Counted from the first letter of the stretch, positions 19,594 to 29,304 are shown. The stretch: DNA of 64,000 nucleotides from JAJDTR01 sp965220415 (GCA_965220415.1 OZ244829.1:5084001-5148000), one strand, 5' to 3'. Made by a program: numbers and translations. Notes: generated by a model not told the origin, from the letters alone.

Positions 19594-20772
19594 ATGAAAA
19601 TTCTATTCTTGAACCTGAGATTTCCGTTCCCGCCTCATCGAGGAGATCGAATTCGCGCTTATCACTTCATCAAACAACTTGCCCGACGCCATTCCGTCAC
19701 TGTTGTCTCATTTTTCGAATCAGATCAAGAAGTGGCCTATGTCAAACATCTGCAGTCTTTCTGCGATCGAGTCGAATCAGTGCGCTTTCACCATGGTAGA
19801 GCGCGATTAAACTCTCTATTGCATTGCTTGTCTAACAGCCCTTTGCAAGTTTACTACTGGTTTGTTCCTCAGATGCAACGGGCGATTGATCGACTGTTGG
19901 ATCAACACAGTTATGATTTGATTCATGCGCAGTTGTTTCGCATGGGGCAATATGTTGCGCACGTTAAAGGAGTTCCAAAGATGTTGGATCTTTGTGACTC
20001 GTTTGGGCTCAACCTGAGTCGTCGTGCAGTTCTTGATAGAGTCTTTGTACGTACTCTAGTGAAACTCGAAGCAAGGCGAGTTCGTCACTATGAAGTTGAA
20101 ATAATGAATTCATTTGATTGGGGAACCGTTGCGGCGACAATCGACAGAGACTATTTGCTAAAGCAGAAAGATTCGTTAAAATTGTCAGTGGTACCGATGG
20201 GAGTCGACTTAGAGCATTTTCAACCATCGCCAGCCGAGTATCGACCTCATATCCTATTTACTGGCACAATGAACTACTTCCCAAATTGGGATGCAGTACT
20301 GTATTTTCACACGGAAATTTTCCCACTAGTGCAAGAGAAGCATCCGGAAACTGTTTTCTATGTTGTTGGCAGTGCCCCTCCAACCCAAATTCGTAAGCTC
20401 GGCAATAGTAAAAATGTCGTCGTCACAGGATATGTTCAGGAAACGCGTCCATACTTTGAAGACACTGCCGTGTTTGTATCGCCTATGCGCTCAGGCTCGG
20501 GTTTTCAGGTTAAAAACTTGGAAGCAATGGCAATGAGGGTTCCGGTTGTCACGTCCTCTCTATGCGCTTCGGGGTTGGATGGGAGAGTCGGCAAAGATTA
20601 TCTAGTCGGTGACACCCCCGAAGTGTTTGCTAAACACATCAATGACTTGATTGAATCTCCGGATTATCGCCAAGCGGTTGGTACGGCAGGCAGACATCTC
20701 GTCGAGGAAAAATATAGCTGGGACGTGTTGGTAGAGCAGTTGGAAGACGTTTATTCAGAGATTTGCTGCTGA
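19594..20772 (+). CDS. Family 4-type (GT-B) glycosyltransferase
   Basis: 392 residues from the ATG at 19594. The N-terminus MKILFLNLRFPFPPHRGDRI is typical of the PEP-CTERM/exosortase-associated sugar transferase group of GT4 enzymes. The C-terminal nucleotide-sugar domain shows FTGTMNYFPNWDAV and SGSGFQVKNLEAMAMRVPVV, the latter with the EX7E-type donor-binding acidic residue. Likely function is adding a sugar to a lipid-linked glycan at the inner face of the membrane. The frame is open upstream to 19498, but that part has no family similarity I can see. It overlaps nothing downstream; an R1 element follows 6 bases after the stop. Confidence 0.85.
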   Translation: MKILFLNLRFPFPPHRGDRIRAYHFIKQLARRHSVTVVSFFESDQEVAYVKHLQSFCDRVESVRFHHGRARLNSLLHCLSNSPLQVYYWFVPQMQRAIDRLLDQHSYDLIHAQLFRMGQYVAHVKGVPKMLDLCDSFGLNLSRRAVLDRVFVRTLVKLEARRVRHYEVEIMNSFDWGTVAATIDRDYLLKQKDSLKLSVVPMGVDLEHFQPSPAEYRPHILFTGTMNYFPNWDAVLYFHTEIFPLVQEKHPETVFYVVGSAPPTQIRKLGNSKNVVVTGYVQETRPYFEDTAVFVSPMRSGSGFQVKNLEAMAMRVPVVTSSLCASGLDGRVGKDYLVGDTPEVFAKHINDLIESPDYRQAVGTAGRHLVEEKYSWDVLVEQLEDVYSEICC

Positions 20773-20778
20773 CATTTA

Positions 20779-20934
20779 GAGCATGTTTGAAAAGTACAAT
20801 TGGTAGGGTGCGATCAAAGGAGCGAAAAGCGACTGCGATAGAGATCCCCTGCGCACCAGCCTTTAAAAGCCCCAAAGGGCGGCAGGTGTATAGATACCGA
20901 ATATGGCTCTGCTACCGACTTTCCGAACAGGTTC
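20779..20934. mobile_element. R1 MITE, copy b
   Basis: A 156-base element GAGCATGTTTGAAAAGTAC...CCGAACAGGTTC flanked by TTA on both sides (20776-20778, 20935-20937). Compared with copies a and c, its GGGTGCGCACTGCGCACC palindrome is interrupted after GGGTGCG by an R6 module. Confidence 0.85.
20812..20849 (+). repeat. R6 module inside the R1 palindrome
   Basis: GATCAAAGGAGCGAAAAGCG followed by ACTGCGATAGAGATCCCC. It replaces three bases in the middle of the palindrome that is uninterrupted in R1 copies a and c. Confidence 0.75.
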
Positions 20935-21101
20935 TTAAAGAGATTGCCAATCTCCAATTACGGTTTTTCTCTACAAGGTTGAGGGGTAAGGTACTAATCG
21001 CTGACTTGCCAATATACGATTAAGATGGATTTAATGCCATGTCCAGGATCGTATCTATACTCAGCACCGGTTAATTTTGCGCAATTGTGCACCGAAGGTT
21101 T

Positions 21102-21152
21102 GTAGGAGCGATCTCCGAATCGCGACGGTCGGGAATCAGAATTCCCTCCTAC
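21102..21152 (+). repeat. R7 hairpin repeat
   Basis: Begins GTAGGAGCGATCTCCGAATC, ends CCCTCCTAC. The outer ends GTAGGAG/CTCCTAC pair, and GGGAAT-CAGA-ATTCCC forms an inner hairpin. Related copies lie at 47567-47633 and 62817-62843 (minus). Confidence 0.7.
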
Positions 21153-21180
21153 CGCCTGCAAAACTCATGCTCCATTTCTT

Positions 21181-21219
21181 GACTCTTAAAAACGCAACTT
21201 CCAACAGCGTAGAGTATAG
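21181..21219 (+). promoter_or_regulatory. R8 conserved upstream sequence, copy a
   Basis: Core ACGCAACTTCCAACAGCG then TAGAGTATAG. The same core recurs upstream of two other genes in gene orientation (47566-47533 minus, 63046-63086). All three fit ACGCAA-17-TATARN. It lies 88 bases before the next start codon. It may be a promoter or operator. Confidence 0.45.
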
Positions 21220-21306
21220 AATAGTTAGAAAAGACCGTTCAAGCACGGTTACAGTAGCGGAGACAAAACATCCCTCTCGCGATTCAAGTACAATTAAGGA
21301 TGGAAT

Positions 21307-23313
21307 ATGCTAAAATCCAAGAAACGATTGATAACTTCGATTGTTGTTGATGTCTGTCTGATTAATATCGCCTTTTCAGCCGCGTATCATACGTGCAAAT
21401 CGCTGGGGGTTGATTTACTCGCATCGTTCGTGCAGCAGGGAGAGGCAGGGCGGCTCCAACCACTTGAGCATTCCTTTATAATCACCGCAGCAATTATTAC
21501 CGTAGTTCGCGTGGGAGCGTTCTTGTTTTTTAGGCTTTACAAACCTGTCTGGCGATACGCGAGCGTTCGAGAATTCCTTTCCTTGATTGGCGCAATAGTC
21601 TGTGGGACCTTTGCGTTAATGTTTTTCCTATATGTTGCACATCTCCTTCGGATTCTCCAATACTCTGGGAATCTTCTTGATTCGTGGGTAGTGTTTTCAA
21701 TGGACGGAATCTATAATATTGTGCTTATAGGATTGGCGAAATATTCCCTACGCATTGCAGAAGAATATCAAAGAAAACAGGTGGCAACGCCTCGAATCAA
21801 GGTGCTAATAGTTGGGACAGGAGAGGCAGGAATTGGGGTGCTTCGCGGAATACGCAATCATCCAGAGAAAGGGTATCTTCCTGTTGGATTTATCACTGAT
21901 AACCGCGAGAAGGTCGGGCAGAGCATTCAAGGACTTGAGGTACTTGGCACGACACGAGAATTGGCTTATATTGTACGCAGACAACAGATTGATGAAATTG
22001 TTATTGCAATGCCTTCAGCGTCGGAAAGTAAAGTTCGCGAAATCGTCCGACAACATAAGTATAAAGGATGTAAGTTCAAAATTGTCCCGAGCATTCATGC
22101 AATCCTTGATGGACATGTGAGTATTAGCCAGATTCGGGATGTCAGGGTCGAAGATTTGCTCAATCGCTCGACCTCATCAATTGATTTGGCAGAGGTATCG
22201 AAGTATTTATCCGGTAAGCGCGTGATGGTAACCGGTGCTGGCGGTTCAATCGGATCGGAACTTTGTCGACAAGTGGCAAAATTTGGGCCTGAATTGCTTA
22301 TCCTTGTTGGAAGGGGCGAAAACAGCCTATACCACATTGACATAGAATTGAGCGAGTCAGACCCGAATGTCAACCGCGCGGTAATTGTGGGCGACATTCG
22401 TGACCGCGCGAAAATCGATCGAGTCATGCAGAGGTATAGACCGCATATAATTTTCCATGCGGCGGCGCATAAACATGTAAAGTTTATGGAAATACATCCT
22501 GACGAAGCCGTGAAGAACAACATACTAGGCACTAAAAGCCTTATTGATGCGGCAATTAAACATCATGTTCAAGCGTTTATCTTGGTATCTTCAGACAAAG
22601 CAGTCAATCCGACCAGTGTAATGGGAGCCTCCAAACGCGTTACCGAGAAGCTGATTCAGAGCAAAGCCAAACGAAATGGCACTGATTTCATCGCGGTTCG
22701 CTTTGGGAATGTGATTGACAGTCGCGGAAGTGTGTTGCCGAATTTCAAACGCCAGATAGCAAAAGGTGGGCCTGTTACTGTCACACACCGCGAAGTTACG
22801 CGGTTCTTCATGACGATTCCCGAATCGGTACAGTTGCTTATTCAGGCAGGGGCTATGGGTAATGGAGGTGAGATATTCATCTTGGATATGGGCGAACCAA
22901 TCAAAATTCTTGATTTGGCACAAGATTTGATTCGGTTATCCGGGCTTGAGGTGGACCAAGATATCAAGATTGAATTTACAGGTTTGGAGCCCGGCGAAAA
23001 ACTGTATGAAGAACTCTTGACTCCCAAGGAAGGCGTTACTGCCACCAAACATCAGCGGATTTTCGTTGGACAGTTAGAGACAATTGAAGAAACGGAGTTA
23101 CTCGCCCACATTGATGCTTTGGAAGGGTTATCCGATCGGTTAGATACCGAGGGCATTATCGGCAAACTTCAGGAAATTGTGCCAACCTATAAACCGCAAA
23201 GGCCCTTCATCGAGCAAATGAGCGATGAAGAATTGAGAAAGTCCGACCCACAAGTAATAAACCTCCCAATCGGCCGAAAATCTTATGAAAAGCCAGCAGT
23301 GGGAAGCTCTTGA
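21307..23313 (+). CDS. Membrane-anchored sugar-nucleotide 4,6-dehydratase (CapD/PglF-like)
   Basis: 668 residues. Membrane segments lie at about 8-28, 56-76, 92-114 and 128-146. A CoA-binding-like Rossmann domain follows (IKVLIVGTGEAGIGVLRG, near 164-181), then a C-terminal SDR domain with VTGAGGSIGSEL near 308 and VSSDKAVNPTSVMGASKR near 424. That SDK...MGxSK arrangement is typical of the CapD/PglF/WbpM group, which makes UDP-4-keto-6-deoxy-GlcNAc or a related precursor for surface glycans. The next gene overlaps its last 29 bases, so the two form a coupled unit that supplies and loads the first sugar. Confidence 0.92.
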   Translation: MLKSKKRLITSIVVDVCLINIAFSAAYHTCKSLGVDLLASFVQQGEAGRLQPLEHSFIITAAIITVVRVGAFLFFRLYKPVWRYASVREFLSLIGAIVCGTFALMFFLYVAHLLRILQYSGNLLDSWVVFSMDGIYNIVLIGLAKYSLRIAEEYQRKQVATPRIKVLIVGTGEAGIGVLRGIRNHPEKGYLPVGFITDNREKVGQSIQGLEVLGTTRELAYIVRRQQIDEIVIAMPSASESKVREIVRQHKYKGCKFKIVPSIHAILDGHVSISQIRDVRVEDLLNRSTSSIDLAEVSKYLSGKRVMVTGAGGSIGSELCRQVAKFGPELLILVGRGENSLYHIDIELSESDPNVNRAVIVGDIRDRAKIDRVMQRYRPHIIFHAAAHKHVKFMEIHPDEAVKNNILGTKSLIDAAIKHHVQAFILVSSDKAVNPTSVMGASKRVTEKLIQSKAKRNGTDFIAVRFGNVIDSRGSVLPNFKRQIAKGGPVTVTHREVTRFFMTIPESVQLLIQAGAMGNGGEIFILDMGEPIKILDLAQDLIRLSGLEVDQDIKIEFTGLEPGEKLYEELLTPKEGVTATKHQRIFVGQLETIEETELLAHIDALEGLSDRLDTEGIIGKLQEIVPTYKPQRPFIEQMSDEELRKSDPQVINLPIGRKSYEKPAVGSS

Positions 23314-23959
23314 CCTATCTTTAGACGATAGCAAACAAGATCGTTCCATTTTCCAGAATGCATCAAAACGATTGCTGGATGTTACAGTTGCAACGTTAGG
23401 TTTGATCGGTCTTCTACCGTTAGTGATGCTGTGTGCATTATTGGTACGCATCCAATCGTCCGGTCCAATCATTTATAGAGCGAAACGAGTTGGACGTGGC
23501 GGACGAATCTTTGAGATGTACAAATTTCGGACTATGGTCGCAAATGCGGAGTCACTCGGACCAGGATTGACAATCTATGGCGATTCGCGGATTACTAAAC
23601 TGGGGCGATTCTTACGGCGGACAAAGTGGGATGAGATTCCCCAATTTCTAAATGTAATTAAGGGGGATATGAGTATTATCGGTCCACGTCCAGAAATACC
23701 TGAATATGTTAAATATTATACCGAGAATCAGAAGCAAGTGCTCCAGGTTCGACCAGGGATCACCGGCCCGGTGCAGGTTACGAACTATGACGAAGAAAAA
23801 AAATTGAAGGACCAAATCGATCCTGAGCGGTATTACATCACTCAGCTAATGCCGAGAAAGCTCGAAATCGATCTTAGCTACATTGAAAAACAGAGCATAG
23901 TCTCCGATCTTTTATTGCTAATCAAAACGTTTTTTATGATTGTCTTTATCCGCAAGTGA
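23285..23959 (+). CDS. Initiating phosphoglycosyl transferase (bacterial sugar transferase family)
   Basis: 224 residues. One hydrophobic segment (about 38-60, VATLGLIGLLPLVMLCALLV) is followed by the family core: KRVGRGGRIFEMYKFRTM, LRRTKWDEIPQFLNVIKGDM and SIIGPRPEIPEYV, then RPGITGPVQV. This is the PglC/WcaJ-type monotopic enzyme that transfers a phosphosugar to undecaprenyl phosphate at the cytoplasmic face. It overlaps the upstream dehydratase gene by 29 bases and is probably translationally coupled to it. No flippase or polymerase gene is adjacent; an O-antigen ligase/polymerase-like gene lies at 39014-40447. Confidence 0.93.
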   Translation: MKSQQWEALDLSLDDSKQDRSIFQNASKRLLDVTVATLGLIGLLPLVMLCALLVRIQSSGPIIYRAKRVGRGGRIFEMYKFRTMVANAESLGPGLTIYGDSRITKLGRFLRRTKWDEIPQFLNVIKGDMSIIGPRPEIPEYVKYYTENQKQVLQVRPGITGPVQVTNYDEEKKLKDQIDPERYYITQLMPRKLEIDLSYIEKQSIVSDLLLLIKTFFMIVFIRK

Positions 23960-23992
23960 ATGGCTGCGACATGATAAGGGTATAAAATTTAT

Positions 23993-24859
23993 ATGTCCCG
24001 AAAAAGACTCATTAAACTTCTCGTTGCTTTCGCGGTATTGCTAATCTTGGTGTTTATAGTACGAGCACTGGTGAGTAACGGACCCGTTGGAGAGAAAGTC
24101 GCGGTTATTGATATCAACGGGGCGATTTCAAAGTCCGACAAGATCATTGAGTTAATTCATCAATATCGGGACAATGGAAGTGTAAAAGCGATAGTTGTGA
24201 GAATAGACTCGCCGGGGGGTAGTGTTGCACCGGTGCAGGAAATATACAGCGAACTGAAGAAGTTGGAAAAACCGGTTGTTGCGTCTCTCGGGGGAACGGC
24301 TGCCTCTGGAGGCTACTATATTGCTTGTGCGGCAGATCAAATCTTCGCGAATCCGGGGACGCTGACGGGGAGCATAGGGGTAATCATGCAGTTCATGAAA
24401 ATGAAGGGACTTTACGAAAAGGTGGGAATAGATCAGCAGACCATAAAGAGTGGTCAATTCAAGGACACCGGTTCGCCAATGCGAAATCTCACACCGGAAG
24501 AGAAAGAATTGCTGCAGGAAACTATTGACGACGTGCACCATCAATTCGTTGACGCGATATTTGACGAAAGACAAGATCGACTGACACGTGACGAAGTTCA
24601 GGCTCTGGCGGATGGGCGCATCTTTTCGGGAAATCAGGCATTGGAGCATAAGCTTGTTGACAAATTGGGTAATCTTCCTGACGCCATAGCGCATGCCGCT
24701 GAACTTGGCGGCATCGTCGGGAAGCCGAAAATAACGCGCGTTAAGCGCGAGCCCACTTTGCTGGAACGACTTATAGGAGTTACCGGAAAACATTCATTAG
24801 ATGATTTACTTTACAACTCAGGAGTTTTGTTTCGATACGAGTTGAGTTTTATAGAATAG
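23993..24859 (+). CDS. sppA: Signal peptide peptidase SppA, short (S49) form
   Basis: 288 residues, one N-terminal membrane anchor (about 7-27), then a single S49 domain. The nucleophile is Ser105 in GTAASGGYYIA and the general base is Lys157 in KSGQFKDTG, as in the short Bacillus-type SppA. RIDSPGGSV and ANPGTLTGSIGV are the oxyanion/structural blocks. It degrades signal-peptide remnants in or at the membrane. The Shine-Dalgarno AAGGG is somewhat far upstream. A second, two-domain SppA is encoded at 55829-57661. Confidence 0.92.
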   Translation: MSRKRLIKLLVAFAVLLILVFIVRALVSNGPVGEKVAVIDINGAISKSDKIIELIHQYRDNGSVKAIVVRIDSPGGSVAPVQEIYSELKKLEKPVVASLGGTAASGGYYIACAADQIFANPGTLTGSIGVIMQFMKMKGLYEKVGIDQQTIKSGQFKDTGSPMRNLTPEEKELLQETIDDVHHQFVDAIFDERQDRLTRDEVQALADGRIFSGNQALEHKLVDKLGNLPDAIAHAAELGGIVGKPKITRVKREPTLLERLIGVTGKHSLDDLLYNSGVLFRYELSFIE

Positions 24860-24942
24860 GATTGCGCGAAAGAGGAAAGCAGGTCGAGTTGAGGTCACTC
24901 TAAGCACGGCGATATTTAGGGCATTTATGTTCCGACCCGATC

Positions 24943-26028
24943 TTGGAAAACATGAAGGGTTGTTATCAGGGGAGCCATGATTGGGAACGCATAGCACGGA
25001 GAATTGTTCATCCGCAAGCGGTTGTGCTTGTCATCGGATCGACTGACACTGGCAAATCAACGTTTTGCCGATTCCTGGTCGAACAGGGCGTGTCCCAAGG
25101 TTTGAGAATCGGGCTGGTTGATGCGGATGTTGGCCAATCGCAAATTGGGCCACCGACGACGATTGGACTCAAAATCCTGTCCCAAATCCCTGATTGGGAT
25201 GAAATTGAAGCCGACAATCTTTACTTTGTTGGTTGGATCTCTCCCGAAGGTCATCTTCTACGGTGTATCACCGGTGTCCGCTTAATGGTAGACGCTGCAC
25301 TTAGCGCCGGTGCGAATTTTGTTGTGATTGATACAACGGGCTATGTTAAAGGTGCCGGCGCCATCAAACTTAAGCAGCACAAGATTGAGATAATTAAGCC
25401 TCGCCATCTAGTCTGTATCCAGCATTCAGGCGAGTTGGATGCTATCACCGCCGGATTTGATGCCTCCCATGCCATGAAGATCTACCGGCTTTCCCCTCAT
25501 CAAGCGGCTTCCTCCAAAACCAGTAAATTCAGGCGACACTATCGTGAAACCCGTGTTAATCACTATTTTTCCGAAACAGTCGAAGCGCTTCTTCCGTTTG
25601 ACCAATTTCGTGGTCAGGGAACTCCTTTCTTTGCAGGTAGACGCGCAAATGCAAAGGAATTGGGGATTCTTTCCGACGTGGCTAATAATCGGATTCTTTA
25701 TGGAGAGTGGGGACATCGAACGCTAGCGCTTGTAAGCCAAGATGTTCTGCCTGATTATGCGCGTTCGCAAATAAAGAGCCAACTAAGCCTGACCAACTTG
25801 GTTTCAAGAACTCCAGAGTATTTTGAACGACGTTTTGTTGGTCTAGTTGATGCGAACGGAAAATTGGTTTCTGTCGGGATCATACAAGCCGCGGACTTTG
25901 AAACAAATCATCTCAAGGTTCGTTGTAGACTAGGTGCGTCTGATTGCACGAAGATTGTCCAATTTGGGCGGTATAAACATGAATGCGTTAATGGAGGGAA
26001 GGAAAGCACTGCGAAAGCTGTAGATTGA
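24943..26028 (+). CDS. Clp1/Grc3-like P-loop kinase
   Basis: 361 residues. The P-loop GSTDTGKST is at residues 32-40, followed by GLVDADVGQSQIGPP and the switch-like FVVIDTTGYV, the arrangement of the Clp1/Grc3/Nol9 polynucleotide 5'-hydroxyl kinase family (CLP1_P). The eukaryotic and archaeal members phosphorylate RNA 5'-OH ends; the role in bacteria is largely undefined. The C-terminal half (FVGLVDANGKLVSVGIIQA) looks like a separate small domain. The start may be TTG at 24943 or ATG at 24952; neither has a good ribosome site. It sits in a plus-strand run with a methyltransferase and an ABC exporter. Confidence 0.8.
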   Translation: MENMKGCYQGSHDWERIARRIVHPQAVVLVIGSTDTGKSTFCRFLVEQGVSQGLRIGLVDADVGQSQIGPPTTIGLKILSQIPDWDEIEADNLYFVGWISPEGHLLRCITGVRLMVDAALSAGANFVVIDTTGYVKGAGAIKLKQHKIEIIKPRHLVCIQHSGELDAITAGFDASHAMKIYRLSPHQAASSKTSKFRRHYRETRVNHYFSETVEALLPFDQFRGQGTPFFAGRRANAKELGILSDVANNRILYGEWGHRTLALVSQDVLPDYARSQIKSQLSLTNLVSRTPEYFERRFVGLVDANGKLVSVGIIQAADFETNHLKVRCRLGASDCTKIVQFGRYKHECVNGGKESTAKAVD

Positions 26029-26043
26029 TGCGTTGGACCTGTT

Positions 26044-26769
26044 ATGTGGGATGAAACTTACCTGCTTTCCGAGTTGCCATCGGAAACCGAGACGGAAGAA
26101 GAAGCAAACTTTATCTTTAGCGCGTTGAATCTTCAACCGGGGGCGAGAGTCTTGGATCTATGCTGCGGACAGGGCCGACATGGGCGACAACTGGCGAATT
26201 TGGGCGTAAATGTCATTGGTGTGGACAACTCTCGTTTTCTGCTCAATGAAGCGAAGAGCAATGCTGATGCAGAAGATGGTAGAAGACTTCGATTCATTGA
26301 AGCGGACATGCGCCATATTCCTCTGAAACCGTGTTGTGAGGCTGTTATAAGCTTATTCACAAGCTTTGGATTTTTTGACGAAACAGACAATGCAAAAGTC
26401 CTTTCGGAAACCGCGTCGGTACTGAAGCTAGGTGGTAAACTGCTCATTGATTACTGGAATCCATACGCGGTGATTCAGCTTGACCACACGCGAAATTGGT
26501 GGTGGATCTCCGAATCAACGCTCGCCCTGGCAGAGGTGGAATATCAGCCCCAGTCGGGGCGATTGCTCGACCATCGTACAATCATTGAATTGCCCACAAA
26601 GGCGATTCGCAAGATGGTCAATACCGTGCGGTTCTACTTCCCCACAGAAATGAGAAAGTTGTTAGAGACCGTTGGTTTGTGCATTCGCGCCACTTATGGC
26701 GATTTTGATGGCAGCGAATTTACTACGGAGTCGAGGCGCATGATTACAGTTGCGGAGAAGTCGGGGTGA
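26044..26769 (+). CDS. Class I SAM-dependent methyltransferase
   Basis: 241 residues. Motif I is VLDLCCGQGRHGRQLA (near residues 36-51), followed by the acidic NVIGVDNS strand end and IEADMRHIPL. Substrate unknown. It begins 15 bases after the Clp1-like gene, and its TGA overlaps the ATG of the ABC transporter gene, so it is part of the same operon. Confidence 0.88.
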   Translation: MWDETYLLSELPSETETEEEANFIFSALNLQPGARVLDLCCGQGRHGRQLANLGVNVIGVDNSRFLLNEAKSNADAEDGRRLRFIEADMRHIPLKPCCEAVISLFTSFGFFDETDNAKVLSETASVLKLGGKLLIDYWNPYAVIQLDHTRNWWWISESTLALAEVEYQPQSGRLLDHRTIIELPTKAIRKMVNTVRFYFPTEMRKLLETVGLCIRATYGDFDGSEFTTESRRMITVAEKSG

Positions 26770-28580
26770 TGCCGATTTCTAAGCGGTTTGCATGGTATTT
26801 AACACCGTATGCTGCGCAGGTTTCATTTGCGATAGTTTGTGCGATTATAATCTCAATTTGTGACTACGGTTACATCCATATTCTAGCAGAGACGACGGAC
26901 ATACTTAAAGAGATTGATACACAGTATCGCGGGGGAGAACCTGTTGTCGTTCGCTACTTCTATATCGAAGGCCTCTTTGATGGGATAGGTGGGATTGTCC
27001 TTGCAGGTAAACGCGATGCACTTCGGCTAGTTGGTCTGGTTATCGCGAGCACCTTGATTCTAGTGGTCATCAAAGGAATTTCCACGTTTTGCAATGATTT
27101 CTTGATGTCGCGGGTTGGGCATAAGTTGATTGTCCGAGTTCGCAGCGAGTTGTACGAGAAAATAGTTAATGCTCCATTAGGTATATTGAGGAAACATCGG
27201 ACGGGCGATCTGATGTCGCGGGTTACCGACGATGTCCGGACGTGGTTGAACGGAGTTGGAACAACAGCGTCTACCATCCGGGCAATTGTCACTGTTCCCG
27301 TCTTCATCTGTTTGATGTTCGCAAAGAGTTTCGAGCTAACTGTGTTAGCGGTGCTTGTGCTCCCGTTCTTGGCATATTTGATTGTCCGTGTAGGAGAACG
27401 GGTTCGCCACACAAGCACGGGGATTCAGCAGCGCTCTGCGGACATCGCTTCTCAACTCAAGGAAACACTAGCCGGAATCAAAATCATAAAGAGTTTCACG
27501 GCAGAAGAGTCGGAACAAAGCCGGTTTTCGACGGCGAACAAACAACAGTACCGCATTGCAATGCAACGTGTTCGTCTCGCCGCGATGCTTCCTCCGCTCA
27601 TTGAGTTAATCAGCGCCGTTGGCATTAGCGCAGTTTTCGGCTTTGGATGTTGGCAGGTCATTGAAGGGCGGCTTTCGACCGGATGGTTCATAGGCTACAA
27701 CGTCATGATTGGTATGATGTTCAAGCCGATTAAAACCTTAGGGCAATTTAACAACGTCTTACAGCAATGTCTCGCCTCGGCCGATCGAATCTTTTACATA
27801 TTAGATTTTCAGGAAGAGGAATCGAAGGACACCAAGAAAACGCCACTTCCAAGCGTGACTGGAGATGTTCGATTTTGCAATGTATCCTTCGGTTACGATC
27901 GGCAGGTAGTCCTAAAGGATATTAATATTCATGCCAAGCCGGGAGAAGTTGTTGCTTTAGTAGGAGCAAGTGGAAGCGGAAAAACCACGTTGCTCAATCT
28001 TTTGCCAAGGTTTTACGAAGTTGATTCGGGAGAGATTCTGATTGATAGTCACCGAATTTCTGAGGTGACGGCACGGTCCCTCAGGCGCCAAATCGCGATT
28101 GTACCACAGGATTCAATCTTATTTGATGGAACGGTCGGAGATAATATAAGCTACGGTTGTCCGGAAGCGACTCGCGAAGCGGTGATTGAAGCGGCGCAAC
28201 AAGCAAATGCGCACGAGTTTATCGTGCAGATGCCCGAGGGTTACGAGACATCAATAGGTGAGTCGGGGCTCAAATTGTCCGGTGGGCAGCAGCAGCGTAT
28301 TTCAATTGCTCGAGCTATTCTGAAGAACCCCCGTATTCTCATTCTTGATGAAGCCACATCTGCATTGGACAGCAAGTCGGAAGCCCTTGTTCAAGACTCT
28401 CTTGCAAAGCTGATGAAAGGGAGGACAAGTTTTGTCATTGCTCATCGGCTTTCGACGGTTTCTCACGCGGACAAGATAGTTGTTCTTGACCACGGGGAAG
28501 TTGCCGAAATTGGTACGCATCAAGAACTATTGAAACGCGAAGGGCTGTACCAGAATTTATGCAGGTTGCAGCTCCGATGA
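26769..28580 (+). CDS. ABC exporter, half-transporter (MsbA-like)
   Basis: About 603 residues: a six-helix type-I exporter membrane domain (residues about 15-330) fused to an ATPase domain. Walker A is GASGSGKTT near 398, the signature is LSGGQQQR, and Walker B is ILILDEATSALD, with AHRLSTVSHAD as H-loop. Such proteins flip lipids or export hydrophobic compounds as homodimers; MsbA-type lipid A flipping is one possibility, but the substrate cannot be read. There is an extended loop with FYIEGLFDGIGG between helices 1 and 2. The ATG overlaps the preceding stop (TGATG). An in-frame GTG precedes it. Confidence 0.93.
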   Translation: MPISKRFAWYLTPYAAQVSFAIVCAIIISICDYGYIHILAETTDILKEIDTQYRGGEPVVVRYFYIEGLFDGIGGIVLAGKRDALRLVGLVIASTLILVVIKGISTFCNDFLMSRVGHKLIVRVRSELYEKIVNAPLGILRKHRTGDLMSRVTDDVRTWLNGVGTTASTIRAIVTVPVFICLMFAKSFELTVLAVLVLPFLAYLIVRVGERVRHTSTGIQQRSADIASQLKETLAGIKIIKSFTAEESEQSRFSTANKQQYRIAMQRVRLAAMLPPLIELISAVGISAVFGFGCWQVIEGRLSTGWFIGYNVMIGMMFKPIKTLGQFNNVLQQCLASADRIFYILDFQEEESKDTKKTPLPSVTGDVRFCNVSFGYDRQVVLKDINIHAKPGEVVALVGASGSGKTTLLNLLPRFYEVDSGEILIDSHRISEVTARSLRRQIAIVPQDSILFDGTVGDNISYGCPEATREAVIEAAQQANAHEFIVQMPEGYETSIGESGLKLSGGQQQRISIARAILKNPRILILDEATSALDSKSEALVQDSLAKLMKGRTSFVIAHRLSTVSHADKIVVLDHGEVAEIGTHQELLKREGLYQNLCRLQLR

Positions 28581-28728
28581 GGGTTAGGAGTTGTAGATTC
28601 AATGAATATTGAGTCAAATAGTGAAAATCAGGTAAACTTCACGTTAATGGACAGCGTCTCATGTGAAGCACATTACAGAGATAAGTAAAACTGGCGAATT
28701 TTCAATCTTTTAGGCGTTCTTGGGAGGA

Positions 28729-29304
28729 TTAATTTCGTCCCTTCTTAGTGATTGCATCTTTGAGGTCAGAGCGCTTGTACACCGATTCTGAAAAATCTAC
28801 TTCATACAAATAAGCTCCTGCGAACTTGGCTCCCAGTAAGACGACCCCTTGCGGCTTGGTTTCTCCAAAGATTGTTTCTTCAAGATTGGCGTTTTCAAAA
28901 CTCGTTAGCTTTCCAAACTGATCCGGGACGGTCCAGCGTGGGCACCCGATAGTTGCGCCACGTAAATCGGCGTTCCGAAAGTTTGTGCCAGCGAGGATAC
29001 TGCCACCGAGAAAGGCTCCTTGAAGAGTTGTTCCTTCAACGTTTGTGTTCGCTAGATTGGCACCTATTAAGTAGGCACCTTGCAACACCGCGCCAGACAA
29101 ATCAGCACCGGAAAGATCTGCTTCATTGAGGTTGGCATTGGCCAAATTTGAGTTTTTTAATCTCGCACCGTTCAGATTTGCTCGCGAAAAATCAATTCCA
29201 ACTAGTTGAGCACCAGATAAATCAATATTCGCTAAATTTTCGCCAGCAAAGGATTCGCCAGCTTTTGCGCGATTTACTACATCAGACTTGCTAATTTTAC
29301 TCAT
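28729..29304 (-). CDS. Pentapeptide-repeat protein
   Basis: 191 residues from the ATG at 29304, which has GGGAG 5-6 bases upstream; the frame is open further upstream, but without support. From about residue 20 onward the protein is a run of A(D/N)LXX repeats (for example ANLNGARLKNSNLANANLNE, ADLSGADLSGAVL), predicted to fold as a right-handed quadrilateral beta-helix. No signal peptide, so cytoplasmic. Such proteins range from DNA mimics to scaffolds; no function can be assigned. It converges on the ABC exporter gene. Confidence 0.88.
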   Translation of the reverse strand: MSKISKSDVVNRAKAGESFAGENLANIDLSGAQLVGIDFSRANLNGARLKNSNLANANLNEADLSGADLSGAVLQGAYLIGANLANTNVEGTTLQGAFLGGSILAGTNFRNADLRGATIGCPRWTVPDQFGKLTSFENANLEETIFGETKPQGVVLLGAKFAGAYLYEVDFSESVYKRSDLKDAITKKGRN

